From positions 248,001 through 312,000 of the forward strand of contig NZ_QRGA01000006.1 of NCBI RefSeq assembly GCF_003367175.1: a stretch of 64,000 bases of DNA, written 5' to 3'. Origin of the DNA: Trinickia dinghuensis. GTDB taxonomy: Bacteria > Pseudomonadota > Gammaproteobacteria > Burkholderiales > Burkholderiaceae. Of the stretch, positions 45,154 through 53,549 are shown piece after piece. The position numbers and the translations under genes are program-made. The notes beneath the pieces were generated by a model. That model was given only the letters and a program-made list of their open reading frames with translations. It did not search any database and was not told the origin of the DNA. How positions within the stretch are numbered: the stretch's first letter is position 1; every line of letters begins with the position of its first letter.

Positions 45154-46236
45154 CTAAACATCCATATCCGCACGGCTATCGCTGAACGCATCGATACCCG
45201 CCTCCGGCCGCCCATCATGCGACAAGATCGCGGCAAACCACCGGCTGCTCTCGAATTGCGCGGTGGTGATCATGATCAACATGGTGAGCGGGGTCGCGAG
45301 CAGCGCACCCCAAACGCCCCATAGCAGCGTCCAAATACCCAGCGCCAGCAGCCCGGCGATCGGATCGATGTTCTGGCCTCTAGCCTGCAGCCTCGGCAGG
45401 ATCAAGTTGTGGGCCACGATGAATATCGCTTCCAAGGCTACGAATACGGCGATCGGGTGCCACACCATCGAAAATTGCGCGAATGCCGAAAGCGCTGGCA
45501 ACGCGCTGGCGATCAGCGGGCCGACGACGGGGATGAACGCAAGGATGAAAGCCATCGCGCCCCAGAACGCCGTGCCTTTCACTCCGAAGGAGTAGCATGC
45601 CCCGGCAACGGCGATCCCGATCGTCCCGTTGATCGCGAACTGCACGTTCAAGTAGCTCTGGATACTGCTTGTAATGTGGATGATGGTCGCTCGCTGCCTC
45701 GCCGCTCGCGCCGCGTGACGGGCGAGAATTTCGATCTTTGGATTGTCCTCCGCGTTGGGCACGGCCAGCATGAAGGTCGCTATGAGCAGGGTCAACGATA
45801 TGATCTCGATCGGCTCATTGACGCCCGAAGCCAACCACTGAACGAGGCCCGACGCGTCGATGTGGCCGACGGCCCTGCTGAAAAATTTTGCGCCTCTCAT
45901 GCCGGTCGCGTGCGCGATTCGCAGAGACTCGGTATCGAGCCGAGAAACGATGACGGGGACTTGACGAATCACCGAGCTGACGCCTTCCGCGAGGACATAA
46001 CAGATCACCACGATGACTGCCACCATCAGGGTGCCGATCCCCAACCGCACCGCCCATAGGGGCGCTTTGGGCAGCATCCGCGCAGTCGATTTGACAACGG
46101 CATCGCCCCATATTCGCAGCAATGCCGCAAGGAAGAACGGCACCAGCACGGGTTGGAGATAGTGCACAAGGGCCATGCCGGCCGCAATGCCGGTGATGGT
46201 GGTTGCCACCGCGGACGGTGAAGTTGTATTGGCCAT
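45154..46236 (-). CDS. AI-2E/PerM-family transporter
   Basis: 360-aa inner-membrane protein of the PerM/YhhT family. Start ATG 46236 (MANTTSPS); upstream in-frame residues look non-coding. Hydrophobic helices occur near residues 12-45, 65-85, 145-170 and in a cluster from 210 to 340, including the family block GTAFWGAMAFILAFIPVVGPLIASALPAL and WGVWGALLATPLTMLI. Members export small molecules or ions (AI-2, Na+ or unknown). It lies between pobA (convergent) and the end of the catabolic operon (112 bases upstream on the same strand). There is no evident functional link to aromatic catabolism. Confidence 0.88.
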   Translation of the reverse strand: MANTTSPSAVATTITGIAAGMALVHYLQPVLVPFFLAALLRIWGDAVVKSTARMLPKAPLWAVRLGIGTLMVAVIVVICYVLAEGVSSVIRQVPVIVSRLDTESLRIAHATGMRGAKFFSRAVGHIDASGLVQWLASGVNEPIEIISLTLLIATFMLAVPNAEDNPKIEILARHAARAARQRATIIHITSSIQSYLNVQFAINGTIGIAVAGACYSFGVKGTAFWGAMAFILAFIPVVGPLIASALPALSAFAQFSMVWHPIAVFVALEAIFIVAHNLILPRLQARGQNIDPIAGLLALGIWTLLWGVWGALLATPLTMLIMITTAQFESSRWFAAILSHDGRPEAGIDAFSDSRADMDV

Positions 46237-46348
46237 TGTCGGAAGCGCTTTTCGATCGCTGCGATCATACCGCGAGCGCAATAGCCCTGCCTGCAGCCGC
46301 CCGCCATGGGACTCCCTTCCATGGCGAGTTCGGCCTCCTCGATGCGGG

Positions 46349-47347
46349 TCACGCCAGCCCGGGTCGATGCCGTGGCTGGACCGACTCCAGTTCGAGCGCG
46401 TTCCCAACCAGCTCGTCGATCGTCCCGTCATGCCGAAATCCGGCTTCTACCGCTCGATGGTCGATCAACGGAGGTTGCCGGCCGAAGACCCGCTCGATCC
46501 AATCGAGCGGCGCATAGTCGAGCTCGAACGAACCGAAGCGCCGTACCAACGCATCGACGATCTCCTCCACGGACAGATGGAGAACCGGAGGTGTCCAGAC
46601 TCGGCCCGCATGCAAGCCTTCTTGAGACAAGCGTGCGGCGTGCAGCAGATTATCGATGCAACGTCCGCGCGACATCCACCATGCGGTCGCCGATGGCGAG
46701 ACGGGGCACGTATAGGCCTGACCTTGCCGTGCCATGCGAAAGATCTGGCTCATAAAGGCGGAGCCATGGCCTGAGGAGCGTTCGGGACGCGCCACGATTC
46801 CCGGCAGGCGCAACGAACGGCCATCCAGCTTGCCGCGCCGCGTCCAGTCCGCAAGAACCAATTCGCCGATCAGCTTGTGCGTGCCATAGCTGATCGTCGG
46901 CCGCGCCGCGGTGTGCTCGTCCATCGTCGCCGGCAACGAATCGCCGTAAACCGCAACGCTGCTGGCAAAAACGACGCGTGCGGCACGCCCGTGCTCCGTT
47001 GCTTGCTTGGCGAGGCGCTCGAACAGCGCCAGCGTACCCCACATATTCACTCGATCGCCTTCGGCGGGTTCGGTTTCCGCCTGCGCACCGGGCATGCTGG
47101 CCAGATGGAAGACGACGTCGACGGTCTTCGACAGCAACGGCTCGAGGATCTCGGGGCGACTGAAATCGCCGGCAAGCTCGGTCATGCGAACGTCGCCGTG
47201 CGGCGCACCCGAGCGCAGGCCGCCGAATTGCCGGTCCACCAGCAGTAGCTCCGATACATCGCCAGCGCGGGTGATACCGTCACGCAGCAACCGCGCGACG
47301 AGCGCAGTCCCGACGAATCCGTCGGCTCCGGTCACCAGCACTCTCAT
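46349..47347 (-). CDS. NAD-dependent epimerase/dehydratase family protein (DenD-like)
   Basis: 332-aa extended SDR. GADGFVG (G7-x2-G10-x2-G13) is the NAD motif, Asp in LLVDRQ selects NAD, and Y154-G-T-H-K158 is the catalytic pair with Ser in VVFASSVAVYGD. It resembles D-erythronate dehydrogenase (DenD)-type proteins, which oxidise sugar acids, but the family is broad. It is the last gene of the long leftward operon; its ATG overlaps the FAH gene stop by four bases. In this context it may oxidise a hydroxy acid released by the upstream hydrolases. Confidence 0.85.
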   Translation of the reverse strand: MRVLVTGADGFVGTALVARLLRDGITRAGDVSELLLVDRQFGGLRSGAPHGDVRMTELAGDFSRPEILEPLLSKTVDVVFHLASMPGAQAETEPAEGDRVNMWGTLALFERLAKQATEHGRAARVVFASSVAVYGDSLPATMDEHTAARPTISYGTHKLIGELVLADWTRRGKLDGRSLRLPGIVARPERSSGHGSAFMSQIFRMARQGQAYTCPVSPSATAWWMSRGRCIDNLLHAARLSQEGLHAGRVWTPPVLHLSVEEIVDALVRRFGSFELDYAPLDWIERVFGRQPPLIDHRAVEAGFRHDGTIDELVGNALELESVQPRHRPGLA

Positions 47348-48351
47348 GACTGCGGCTCCTCCGCGCCCGCGCGCGGTGCAAGCACGACACGCTGATCGAT
47401 CGTGCCGAACGGCGCGTGGCCCACATCGTCGCGAGCCGTCATCCTGACGCGATCGCCGAAGCGCATGAAGCTCGTGCGCGCACTCCCCTCGTCAATCATC
47501 TCGATCACACGACGCTCGGCGATGCATGCCGAGCCTGCATCGCGGCTGACGTTGGACACCGTTCCGGATCCGACGATCGTCCCCGCGGAAAGCCTGCGCG
47601 TACGCGCTGCATGGGCGATGAGCTCACCGAAACCGAAATTCATCTCGCGGCCATGCGGATGACCGAACCAGCGATCGTTCCACTCGACGTGCAGACTCAA
47701 ATGAACACGGCCGTCGCGCCAGTGCTCGCCGAGTTCGTCAGGCGTGACGGCGACCGCGGCGAAACTCGTGGAAGGCTTGGCCTGTAGAAACCCAAAACCA
47801 GTCTTCATCTCGCGCGGACCGAATGCGCGCAAGCTCCAGTCGTTCAGTTGCACGATCAAGCGAATGCGCTGCACCGCTTCGGAAGCCGATATGCCCATCG
47901 GCACGTGCCCCACGATCACACCGAATTCGCCTTCGAAGTCGATGCCGTCGGCCTCGTCGGGCATGGGCACGTCGCTGGCCGGGCCTAGGAAATCGTCGCT
48001 CGCGCCTTGATACATGACGGGCACCGTATCGAACTCGGGAATCGGCGGCGTATTGAACGCCTGTTCCATCAAGCGGCCGTGGTTGAGAAACGCCGAGGCA
48101 TCGCACCACTGCGGGCTTCGCGGCAACGGTGCAGCGCACGCAGACGGCTCGAACGGTCGCGCCTCGGGCACGCGGCCGGCGTTCAGTGCGTCGTAACGCG
48201 CCTGCAGGCTGGGGGCGACTTCGTCCCAGCGTTCGAGCGCATCGAGCAAAGTGCAGGCGATCGGCGAAGCGCCGGCGGCATGACGCAGATCGCGCGACAC
48301 GATCAGTAATTGGTTTTGCGCACCGCCATCGGACAGTGTAGCGAATTTCAT
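47344..48351 (-). CDS. Fumarylacetoacetate hydrolase-family protein
   Basis: 335 aa. The metal-binding acidic pair E140-x-E142 (DFEGEFGVIVG) is followed by Asp in VQLNDWSLR and by FGPREMKTGFGFLQAKPSTSFAAVAVTP, typical of the longer FAH-type hydrolases. Members cleave acylpyruvates or act as hydratases or decarboxylases in meta-cleavage pathways. ATG overlaps with both neighbours (cupin stop at 48348, epimerase start at 47347) show translational coupling. It probably hydrolyses the dienoate or acylpyruvate intermediate of the pathway encoded here. Confidence 0.88.
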   Translation of the reverse strand: MKFATLSDGGAQNQLLIVSRDLRHAAGASPIACTLLDALERWDEVAPSLQARYDALNAGRVPEARPFEPSACAAPLPRSPQWCDASAFLNHGRLMEQAFNTPPIPEFDTVPVMYQGASDDFLGPASDVPMPDEADGIDFEGEFGVIVGHVPMGISASEAVQRIRLIVQLNDWSLRAFGPREMKTGFGFLQAKPSTSFAAVAVTPDELGEHWRDGRVHLSLHVEWNDRWFGHPHGREMNFGFGELIAHAARTRRLSAGTIVGSGTVSNVSRDAGSACIAERRVIEMIDEGSARTSFMRFGDRVRMTARDDVGHAPFGTIDQRVVLAPRAGAEEPQS

Positions 48352-48962
48352 CGTGCGGCTCCCAGTGCAGGCCGTGCAGGCTGCACAGTCGCCGCGAGTG
48401 CGGCCGCGATTGCCGGATCGTAGATACCGTCGATTAGGACGAACAGCATTCGGCATGGGCGGCCCGAGCGATTCGCCCAGGCATGATTAGTCCCACGCTG
48501 AATCACCACACTGCCCGGTGCTAGCGCGACTTCGGCGTCGTCGAGAATCAACGTCATTTCGCCGTCGATCACCACGCCATAGTCGACCGACTCCGTGCGA
48601 TGCATCAGCGGATGCGGCGAATCGGCCTTCACCGTCGATGCATCGGCGTCGCCGACCTCGCTGAACGCCGCGTGCATCTTCGTCGAACCATGCGAGAGAA
48701 ATTCCGGCGTGTCCGGCGGAATGTCGACGAAGCGCATCCGCGTGCCTTGCTTCGGCGGCGGCAGCATCAGCGCCGCGGTCGTGGGGTCGGGCGCGTTGTT
48801 CACGGCAGCCGGCGTCCCCGACGTACTCCACACTTCGTGGAATACCGTGCCCGGAATCGCTGCAATTTCGACCACCGTCGGCAGCGGGCCATCGGATGCA
48901 ACGACTGCGCGACCCTCCGCATCGTGGCCGGTCACCACACGACGTATCACCGGAAAGCTCAT
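48348..48962 (-). CDS. Cupin-domain protein
   Basis: 204 aa with one cupin fold. Motif 1 is HRTESVDYGVVIDGEMTLILDD and motif 2 is PGSVVIQRGTNHAWANRSGRP, with the His and Glu ligands of a metal site. Proteins of this form often accompany FAH and cyclase genes in aromatic operons; they may be dioxygenases (gentisate-like), isomerases or regulators. The start ATG 48962 overlaps the cyclase stop by four bases. The N-terminal ~90 residues (MSFPVIRRVVTGHDAEGRAVV...) form a preceding beta-strand domain. The reaction is not known. Confidence 0.82.
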   Translation of the reverse strand: MSFPVIRRVVTGHDAEGRAVVASDGPLPTVVEIAAIPGTVFHEVWSTSGTPAAVNNAPDPTTAALMLPPPKQGTRMRFVDIPPDTPEFLSHGSTKMHAAFSEVGDADASTVKADSPHPLMHRTESVDYGVVIDGEMTLILDDAEVALAPGSVVIQRGTNHAWANRSGRPCRMLFVLIDGIYDPAIAAALAATVQPARPALGAAR

Positions 48963-49774
48963 GCCGCCACCTCTGTGTCGTTTGCATCGAAGATCGCAAC
49001 GGCGCGCGTCCACCCGGCCGAGGCACCCCGAATCTTGTGCGGAAAACAACTGATCATGAAGCCGGCCGGCGGCAACGCTTCGAGGTTGTGCAGCTTCTCC
49101 AAGTGGCAATAGCCGATGTCACGCCCCGCCTTGTGCCCTTCCCAGATCAGCGACGTATCGCCTGTCTCGGCAATCTTCTTCGCCGTGTACGAAAACGGCG
49201 CATCCCAACTCCAGGCATCGGTGCCGGTCAGCCGCACGCCGCGCTCCAGCAGAGACATGGTCGCCTCGTAGCCCATGCCGCAGCCCGCGTTGACATAGTC
49301 GCCATGTCCGTAGCGCGAGCCGGCCCGAGTATTCACGACGACGATATCGAGCGGCTGCAACTTATGGCCGATGCGCGCCAATTCGGCCTCGACATCGGCG
49401 GCGGTGGCGACATAGCCATCGGGGAAGTGCCGGAAATCGAGCTTCACGCCCGGCTGGAAGCACCATTCGAGCGGCACTTGATCGATCGTGATGGAAGGCC
49501 TTGCCTCGCCTAGGCTCGCATCCATCGTCGAATGAAAATGCCAGGGGGCATCCAGGTGCGTCCCGCTGTGAGTTGTCAACGTGACCCACTCGGCGGCGGC
49601 CGCTTCTCCGTCCGGATAGTCTTCGGCCTTCGTGCCCGGCAGCATCGCCATGAATTCAGGCAGCGTGTCGCCGTGCTTCTGATAGGTGATCTTCGGCGCG
49701 AGCGGCGGCGGATCGGAAAGGACATCGTTCTCGAGATAGATCGAGAGATCGACGAATCGGCGAATGGGCTTCAA
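48959..49774 (-). CDS. Cyclase-family (kynurenine formamidase-like) metal hydrolase, TTG start
   Basis: 271 aa. The zinc motif H69-S-G-T-H73-L-D75-A-P-W-H79 is complete, and a later conserved block reads HGDYVNAGCGMG. The family hydrolyses N-formylkynurenine, isatins and related amides or lactones. The start is the TTG at 49774: GGAG lies 7 bases upstream and the codon overlaps the MFS stop as TTGA, the same four-base coupling (ATGA) used at the other junctions of this operon. No in-frame ATG gives an intact N-terminus. The substrate is unknown. Confidence 0.85.
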   Translation of the reverse strand: MKPIRRFVDLSIYLENDVLSDPPPLAPKITYQKHGDTLPEFMAMLPGTKAEDYPDGEAAAAEWVTLTTHSGTHLDAPWHFHSTMDASLGEARPSITIDQVPLEWCFQPGVKLDFRHFPDGYVATAADVEAELARIGHKLQPLDIVVVNTRAGSRYGHGDYVNAGCGMGYEATMSLLERGVRLTGTDAWSWDAPFSYTAKKIAETGDTSLIWEGHKAGRDIGYCHLEKLHNLEALPPAGFMISCFPHKIRGASAGWTRAVAIFDANDTEVAA

Positions 49775-50976
49775 GCTTGGACTCCTGACAAAGACGGGCG
49801 GCGTTCGAGGCGCGAGAAGCAGAACACGGCCGCAACGGTGATCAGCACCGCCGCTACCCCGAGGCTGCCGTAGCCCGACTGCTTGATCAGCGTGCCGCCG
49901 AGCACGGGGCCGATCGCGGCGCCCGTCATCAGCATGGCAGGGGTCGCGGCAACGGCGCGGCCGGTTCGGTCGATGCGGGCCAGCATGCCGAACGCAAAGG
50001 TATGCGTGAAGATCATGACCGCGGCGAAGACCGCAGTGGCTGCCGCATACGGCACGAACGTCGCGCTTTGCGTGATGATCAGGGCGAGGACGGCCTGCAC
50101 GACAGGCCCCGCTTGCACGACCCGGCGGCCCGCAATCCGCGTTTCGAGCAGCCCCGCGACGGGCGCGGGAAACAGGTTGACGAAGCCGAGTGCAATCAGC
50201 GTCGCCGTCACGGCGTTGAAGCCGAATCCACGGTCGAGACCAATGCGCTGAACAAAGCTGAACAACATCGCCTGGGTCAGCGCAATGCAGCTGACGCCAA
50301 CCATGCCGAACCATACGGTGCGCTCGAAGCGCGGCTCGTCGGTTTTCGCCGTGCTGCGCCGCATGCGAAGCGACGGAAACGCGAGCGCACATGCCACCGT
50401 CGCGACGCCCATGACGCCTGCGAACACGCGGAACAGCGTCGGGCCGCCATGCGCCGCGATCAGCCCCGGTGTCGCACCGAGAAACGCGATGGCGAAGATG
50501 CCGAGCGCAAGGCCTGCGATCGCGAACAGGCGATGCGGATTGCGGCTGCGTCCGATCGTGCCGTGCGTGAAGCTCAAGGCGCATCCGACGGCAAGGCCCG
50601 CGACGGCATGCAGCACGGCCATGGCCGGATAGCCGCCGATCGACGCGACACCGAGAAACGCGAGCGTCGCGATACCGAAGCCGATCGTCGCCATCATACG
50701 CGCCGGCAGGCGATTCAAGCGCGGCGAAAAAAACAGGCTGCTCAGGACGGCACCGACGAGAAACAGCGTGGCGAGCAAGCCTGCTTGCTGCGGATCGAGC
50801 CGATACGAGCCGATCAACGTGCCGACCCAAACGGGCAATGCGACCAGATCGACCATGCCCGCGCAATGCGCGATCATCAGCGCGCCGGTGCCGAGCGTGC
50901 CGAGCCGTGCGGCGGAGTCGGATTCTGCCGCCAAATCGCGAGACGCCGAGGCGGTAGGAGAAAGATCCGTCTTCAT
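49771..50976 (-). CDS. MFS transporter of the dioxygenase operon
   Basis: 401-aa, twelve-helix carrier; N-terminal cytoplasmic tail of about 27 residues. Hydrophobic helices include GALMIAHCAGMVDLVALPVWVGTLI and LLATLFLVGAVLSSLFF. The loop 2-3 motif is degenerate (SPRLNRLPARM) compared with typical MFS proteins, so it belongs to an outlying branch. It lies 15 bases behind the flavin monooxygenase and overlaps the cyclase start. It probably imports the substrate of the pathway. Confidence 0.85.
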   Translation of the reverse strand: MKTDLSPTASASRDLAAESDSAARLGTLGTGALMIAHCAGMVDLVALPVWVGTLIGSYRLDPQQAGLLATLFLVGAVLSSLFFSPRLNRLPARMMATIGFGIATLAFLGVASIGGYPAMAVLHAVAGLAVGCALSFTHGTIGRSRNPHRLFAIAGLALGIFAIAFLGATPGLIAAHGGPTLFRVFAGVMGVATVACALAFPSLRMRRSTAKTDEPRFERTVWFGMVGVSCIALTQAMLFSFVQRIGLDRGFGFNAVTATLIALGFVNLFPAPVAGLLETRIAGRRVVQAGPVVQAVLALIITQSATFVPYAAATAVFAAVMIFTHTFAFGMLARIDRTGRAVAATPAMLMTGAAIGPVLGGTLIKQSGYGSLGVAAVLITVAAVFCFSRLERRPSLSGVQA

Positions 50977-50991
50977 CGTGCCTCCGCTCGG

Positions 50992-52122
50992 TCAGATGGG
51001 CTGCGCGAGGCGCATGTGCGTCTCATGCATGATCCGCTGATGCTCCGCTTTGTCGCCGCCGGCGATCTCGATGTCGCCGAGACGCCCGGAGTTTTCAACG
51101 ACCATGCGGCAGCGTTCCCAGCGGCGTGCCTGAAACGCTTGCAACGCGCCCTCCACCGTCGGGTTACGCCCCAGCTCCTCGGCGAGAACGATCGCATCTT
51201 CGATCCCGATGCCCGCACCGGCCGCCATATGCGGCGTGGTCGCGTGCACTGCATCGCCGATCAGCACCACGCGTGAGTTGAACCAAGGCTGCGGCAGCAG
51301 CAAGCTTTCGAGCGGACGATAGTTGCACTGCGATTGCGGTCCGAACTGCGCGCGGATCGATTGAAGCAGCGGCACACCGAACGGCTCCAGCAGATCCGAC
51401 AGCATCTGCGGCCACACGGCGGGATCGATGTGCTCGTTCGTCGGCCTATCCTCGGTGACGAAGAGATACATCTCCTCCTGCGAGACGGGATTGACCCCGG
51501 CCTTGACTTTCTGCCCGAGCCACATCGTCGCGCAGACGATGTCCGCGGGCCGCGGCACCACAGCACGCCACACGCCTTGACCGGTATAGCGCGGCTTCGG
51601 TGCGCCGGGGAATACGGCTTCGCGCACTTTCGAATAGAGACCGTCCGCGCCGATCGCGAGGTCGTAGCGGCCTCGCATGCCATCCGTGAATGCCACGTGA
51701 ACTTGGTCATCGCGCTGCTCGATCCCTGAGAACGTGCAGCCCAGCCGCACGCGCACACCGGCCGCCCGCGTCGCCTTGGCGAGAATGTCCGCCAGCACCG
51801 GGCGCATGATCGCTCCGCCTCCGGGGACATCGTCGCCGGCCACGCGCGGCGTCGGCAGTGTGCCGATCGGGTGGCCGCCCGCAGTGAACAGATTCACGCC
51901 GTCGCCGCCGTAGCCCCGCTCGAAGAAGGCATCGAGCACGCCGACCGTGCGCAGCGCGCGCAGCGTCGGGCCGCCGATGCTGATGCCCGCGCCATACGAG
52001 CGCCAGCCTTGGTCGATCTCGACTAGGTCGACCGTGAGGCCAAGTTTCGCGCATTGGATCGCCGTCGCCATGCCGGAGAAACCTCCGCCGATGACGAGGA
52101 CATGTTGAACAGGGGCGGTCAT
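50992..52122 (-). CDS. FAD-dependent aromatic monooxygenase
   Basis: 376-aa group A flavoprotein hydroxylase. GGGFSG (residues 12-17 region, VLVIGGGFSGMATAIQ) binds the ADP of FAD. The DG motif is YDLAIGADGLYSKVRE, and VVLIGDAVHATTPHMAAGAGIGIEDA is the second FAD motif. It resembles salicylate and 6-hydroxynicotinate hydroxylases, which use NAD(P)H and O2 and may decarboxylate while hydroxylating. It follows the Rieske ferredoxin gene by 53 bases. It is the most likely enzyme to prepare a catechol-like or hydroxy-heterocycle substrate for the VOC dioxygenase. Confidence 0.88.
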   Translation of the reverse strand: MTAPVQHVLVIGGGFSGMATAIQCAKLGLTVDLVEIDQGWRSYGAGISIGGPTLRALRTVGVLDAFFERGYGGDGVNLFTAGGHPIGTLPTPRVAGDDVPGGGAIMRPVLADILAKATRAAGVRVRLGCTFSGIEQRDDQVHVAFTDGMRGRYDLAIGADGLYSKVREAVFPGAPKPRYTGQGVWRAVVPRPADIVCATMWLGQKVKAGVNPVSQEEMYLFVTEDRPTNEHIDPAVWPQMLSDLLEPFGVPLLQSIRAQFGPQSQCNYRPLESLLLPQPWFNSRVVLIGDAVHATTPHMAAGAGIGIEDAIVLAEELGRNPTVEGALQAFQARRWERCRMVVENSGRLGDIEIAGGDKAEHQRIMHETHMRLAQPI

Positions 52123-52175
52123 TTGGGTGTCTCCTTGTTACATCCGGTTCTGGTTCTGGTGTACGTGTTTCATGC

Positions 52176-52529
52176 TCATGCCGGGATCAGCACAATGTCG
52201 CCGTCGCTCGTCACTTCGATTTCGACGGGCTCGAGGCGCTGACCGAGGCAAGGCCCGAGCAGGCACTCGCCGCTCGCGATGTCGAACTGCGCGCCATGCG
52301 CGTGGCAGACGATGCGGGTACCTTCGCCGTTCAGATAAGCGTTCTTGCGCCAAGCCATCGGCGTGTCGCCGAAGTGCGGACATGCGTCGCGATACGCGCG
52401 AAGCTCCGCACCGCGACGCACGACGAACAGCGTGTCGTGTCCGTCTCCGCTTGGATCGAAGCCCCGCGCGCCGGGATCGGGCAGATCGCCGACATTTGCA
52501 AGGCGAATCGAAGGGAATCGGTTGGACAT
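52176..52529 (-). CDS. Rieske-type [2Fe-2S] ferredoxin
   Basis: 117-aa soluble ferredoxin. Cluster ligands C50, H52, C75 and H78 (CPHFGD...CHAHGA) are all present. It is placed between the VOC dioxygenase and the flavin monooxygenase. No ring-hydroxylating oxygenase alpha subunit is in the operon or window, so it is not obviously part of a three-component dioxygenase. A role in keeping the extradiol enzyme's iron reduced, analogous to XylT ferredoxin in the TOL pathway, is a reasonable but unproven idea. Confidence 0.9.
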   Translation of the reverse strand: MSNRFPSIRLANVGDLPDPGARGFDPSGDGHDTLFVVRRGAELRAYRDACPHFGDTPMAWRKNAYLNGEGTRIVCHAHGAQFDIASGECLLGPCLGQRLEPVEIEVTSDGDIVLIPA

Positions 52530-52562
52530 GAGCGTATGAGGTGCGCTATCGGCTATCCGCCA

Positions 52563-53513
52563 TCAATCCGCCTTGTTGGCTGCCGGCGGCGGGCCGCCCG
52601 GTGCCCACTTCTCGCGGTGCTGGAACAGGAACAGCTGTGACGCATCGGCGCCCATCGGCACCTCGCGCGCCGTCCACGCCACGTCATGCAGATCCATGTC
52701 GGCGTCGTACTCGACATGGCAGCCGAGCGGGCTGTTGAAGTACCAAAACCAGTTCGAGCCGAAGTGGTGACGCCCCGGTCCCCAGAACGACTGGTAGCCC
52801 TTCTCGACGAAGCGCGTGCCCGCTTGCAGGACTTCGGTCGGCCCGCCCATATGGAACGTGAAATGCTCGCAGCCCTTCATGAACGGCGGCGTCTGAATCA
52901 TGAACAGCGTGTGATGATCGAGCGTGCCGGCCGGCTGCAGGAACGGGCCGACGCCCGTGAAGCGGTCCGTGCAGCGAAAGCCGAGACGCTCCACATAGAA
53001 CGCTTCGGCCTTGGCGGCATCGGGCACGAAGTAGACGACGTGCGAAAGCGTGCGCGGCGTGAGCACGGCATCGTCACGCACGGCCACGACGTTCGGTGCC
53101 CGCTGAGCTGGCGCACCCGGCGCGTTCACAGGCTCGGCCGGCAGGGATAGCTCGCGGCGGGCGATCACTTGGAAGCCGATCGCGAAGCCCATGTCGTCGA
53201 TCGATTCGATCGACCCGTCGGCGAGCGTGCGCACTTCTCTATCGCGAAGCAGTTCCTGGGCGATCGCATCGATCGTCGCGCTGTCGGCGACGCCGTAGAT
53301 CGTCTTGCGCAGCATGCTCGCCGTGCCGAGCGCGGGCGACAAGCTCGGATCGTCACGGTGCGCGATTTCGATGCCCGTCCCGTCGAGCGCCTCGAAGCGG
53401 CCGCCGCTATCGTCGCGGCGAACCGGCAGCAAGCCGTAGTCGATCAGATACTGGTTGCAGGCAGCCACGTCGTCCACGCCGAAGACGAGCGTATCGGGTC
53501 CGATGATATTCAT
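52563..53513 (-). CDS. VOC-superfamily extradiol-type dioxygenase
   Basis: 316 aa built of two vicinal-oxygen-chelate modules. The N-terminal module (MNIIGPDTLVFGVDDVAACNQYLIDYGL) has lost metal ligands. The C-terminal one starts TLSHVVYFVPDAAKAEAFYVERLGFR and carries likely iron ligands: His in LSHVV, His in HFTFHMGG and Glu in CHVEYDADMD. This matches type I extradiol enzymes such as catechol 2,3-dioxygenases. It precedes the Rieske ferredoxin and follows the C-C hydrolase in a leftward operon, an arrangement of a meta-cleavage pathway. The substrate is unknown. Confidence 0.85.
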   Translation of the reverse strand: MNIIGPDTLVFGVDDVAACNQYLIDYGLLPVRRDDSGGRFEALDGTGIEIAHRDDPSLSPALGTASMLRKTIYGVADSATIDAIAQELLRDREVRTLADGSIESIDDMGFAIGFQVIARRELSLPAEPVNAPGAPAQRAPNVVAVRDDAVLTPRTLSHVVYFVPDAAKAEAFYVERLGFRCTDRFTGVGPFLQPAGTLDHHTLFMIQTPPFMKGCEHFTFHMGGPTEVLQAGTRFVEKGYQSFWGPGRHHFGSNWFWYFNSPLGCHVEYDADMDLHDVAWTAREVPMGADASQLFLFQHREKWAPGGPPPAANKAD

Positions 53514-53549
53514 GAGATGTGCTTGCTTGAGCTTGAAAAAGTGGATAGG

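Noticed and set aside
48959..50866. Reading the cyclase as a 635-residue protein
   Set aside because: The upstream part is a shadow of the MFS gene in another frame; the TTG at 49774 with GGAG upstream restores normal family length.
52141..52160. Short GGTTCT repeat between the flavin monooxygenase and ferredoxin genes
   Set aside because: Only two perfect copies, too few to call a repeat feature by itself.
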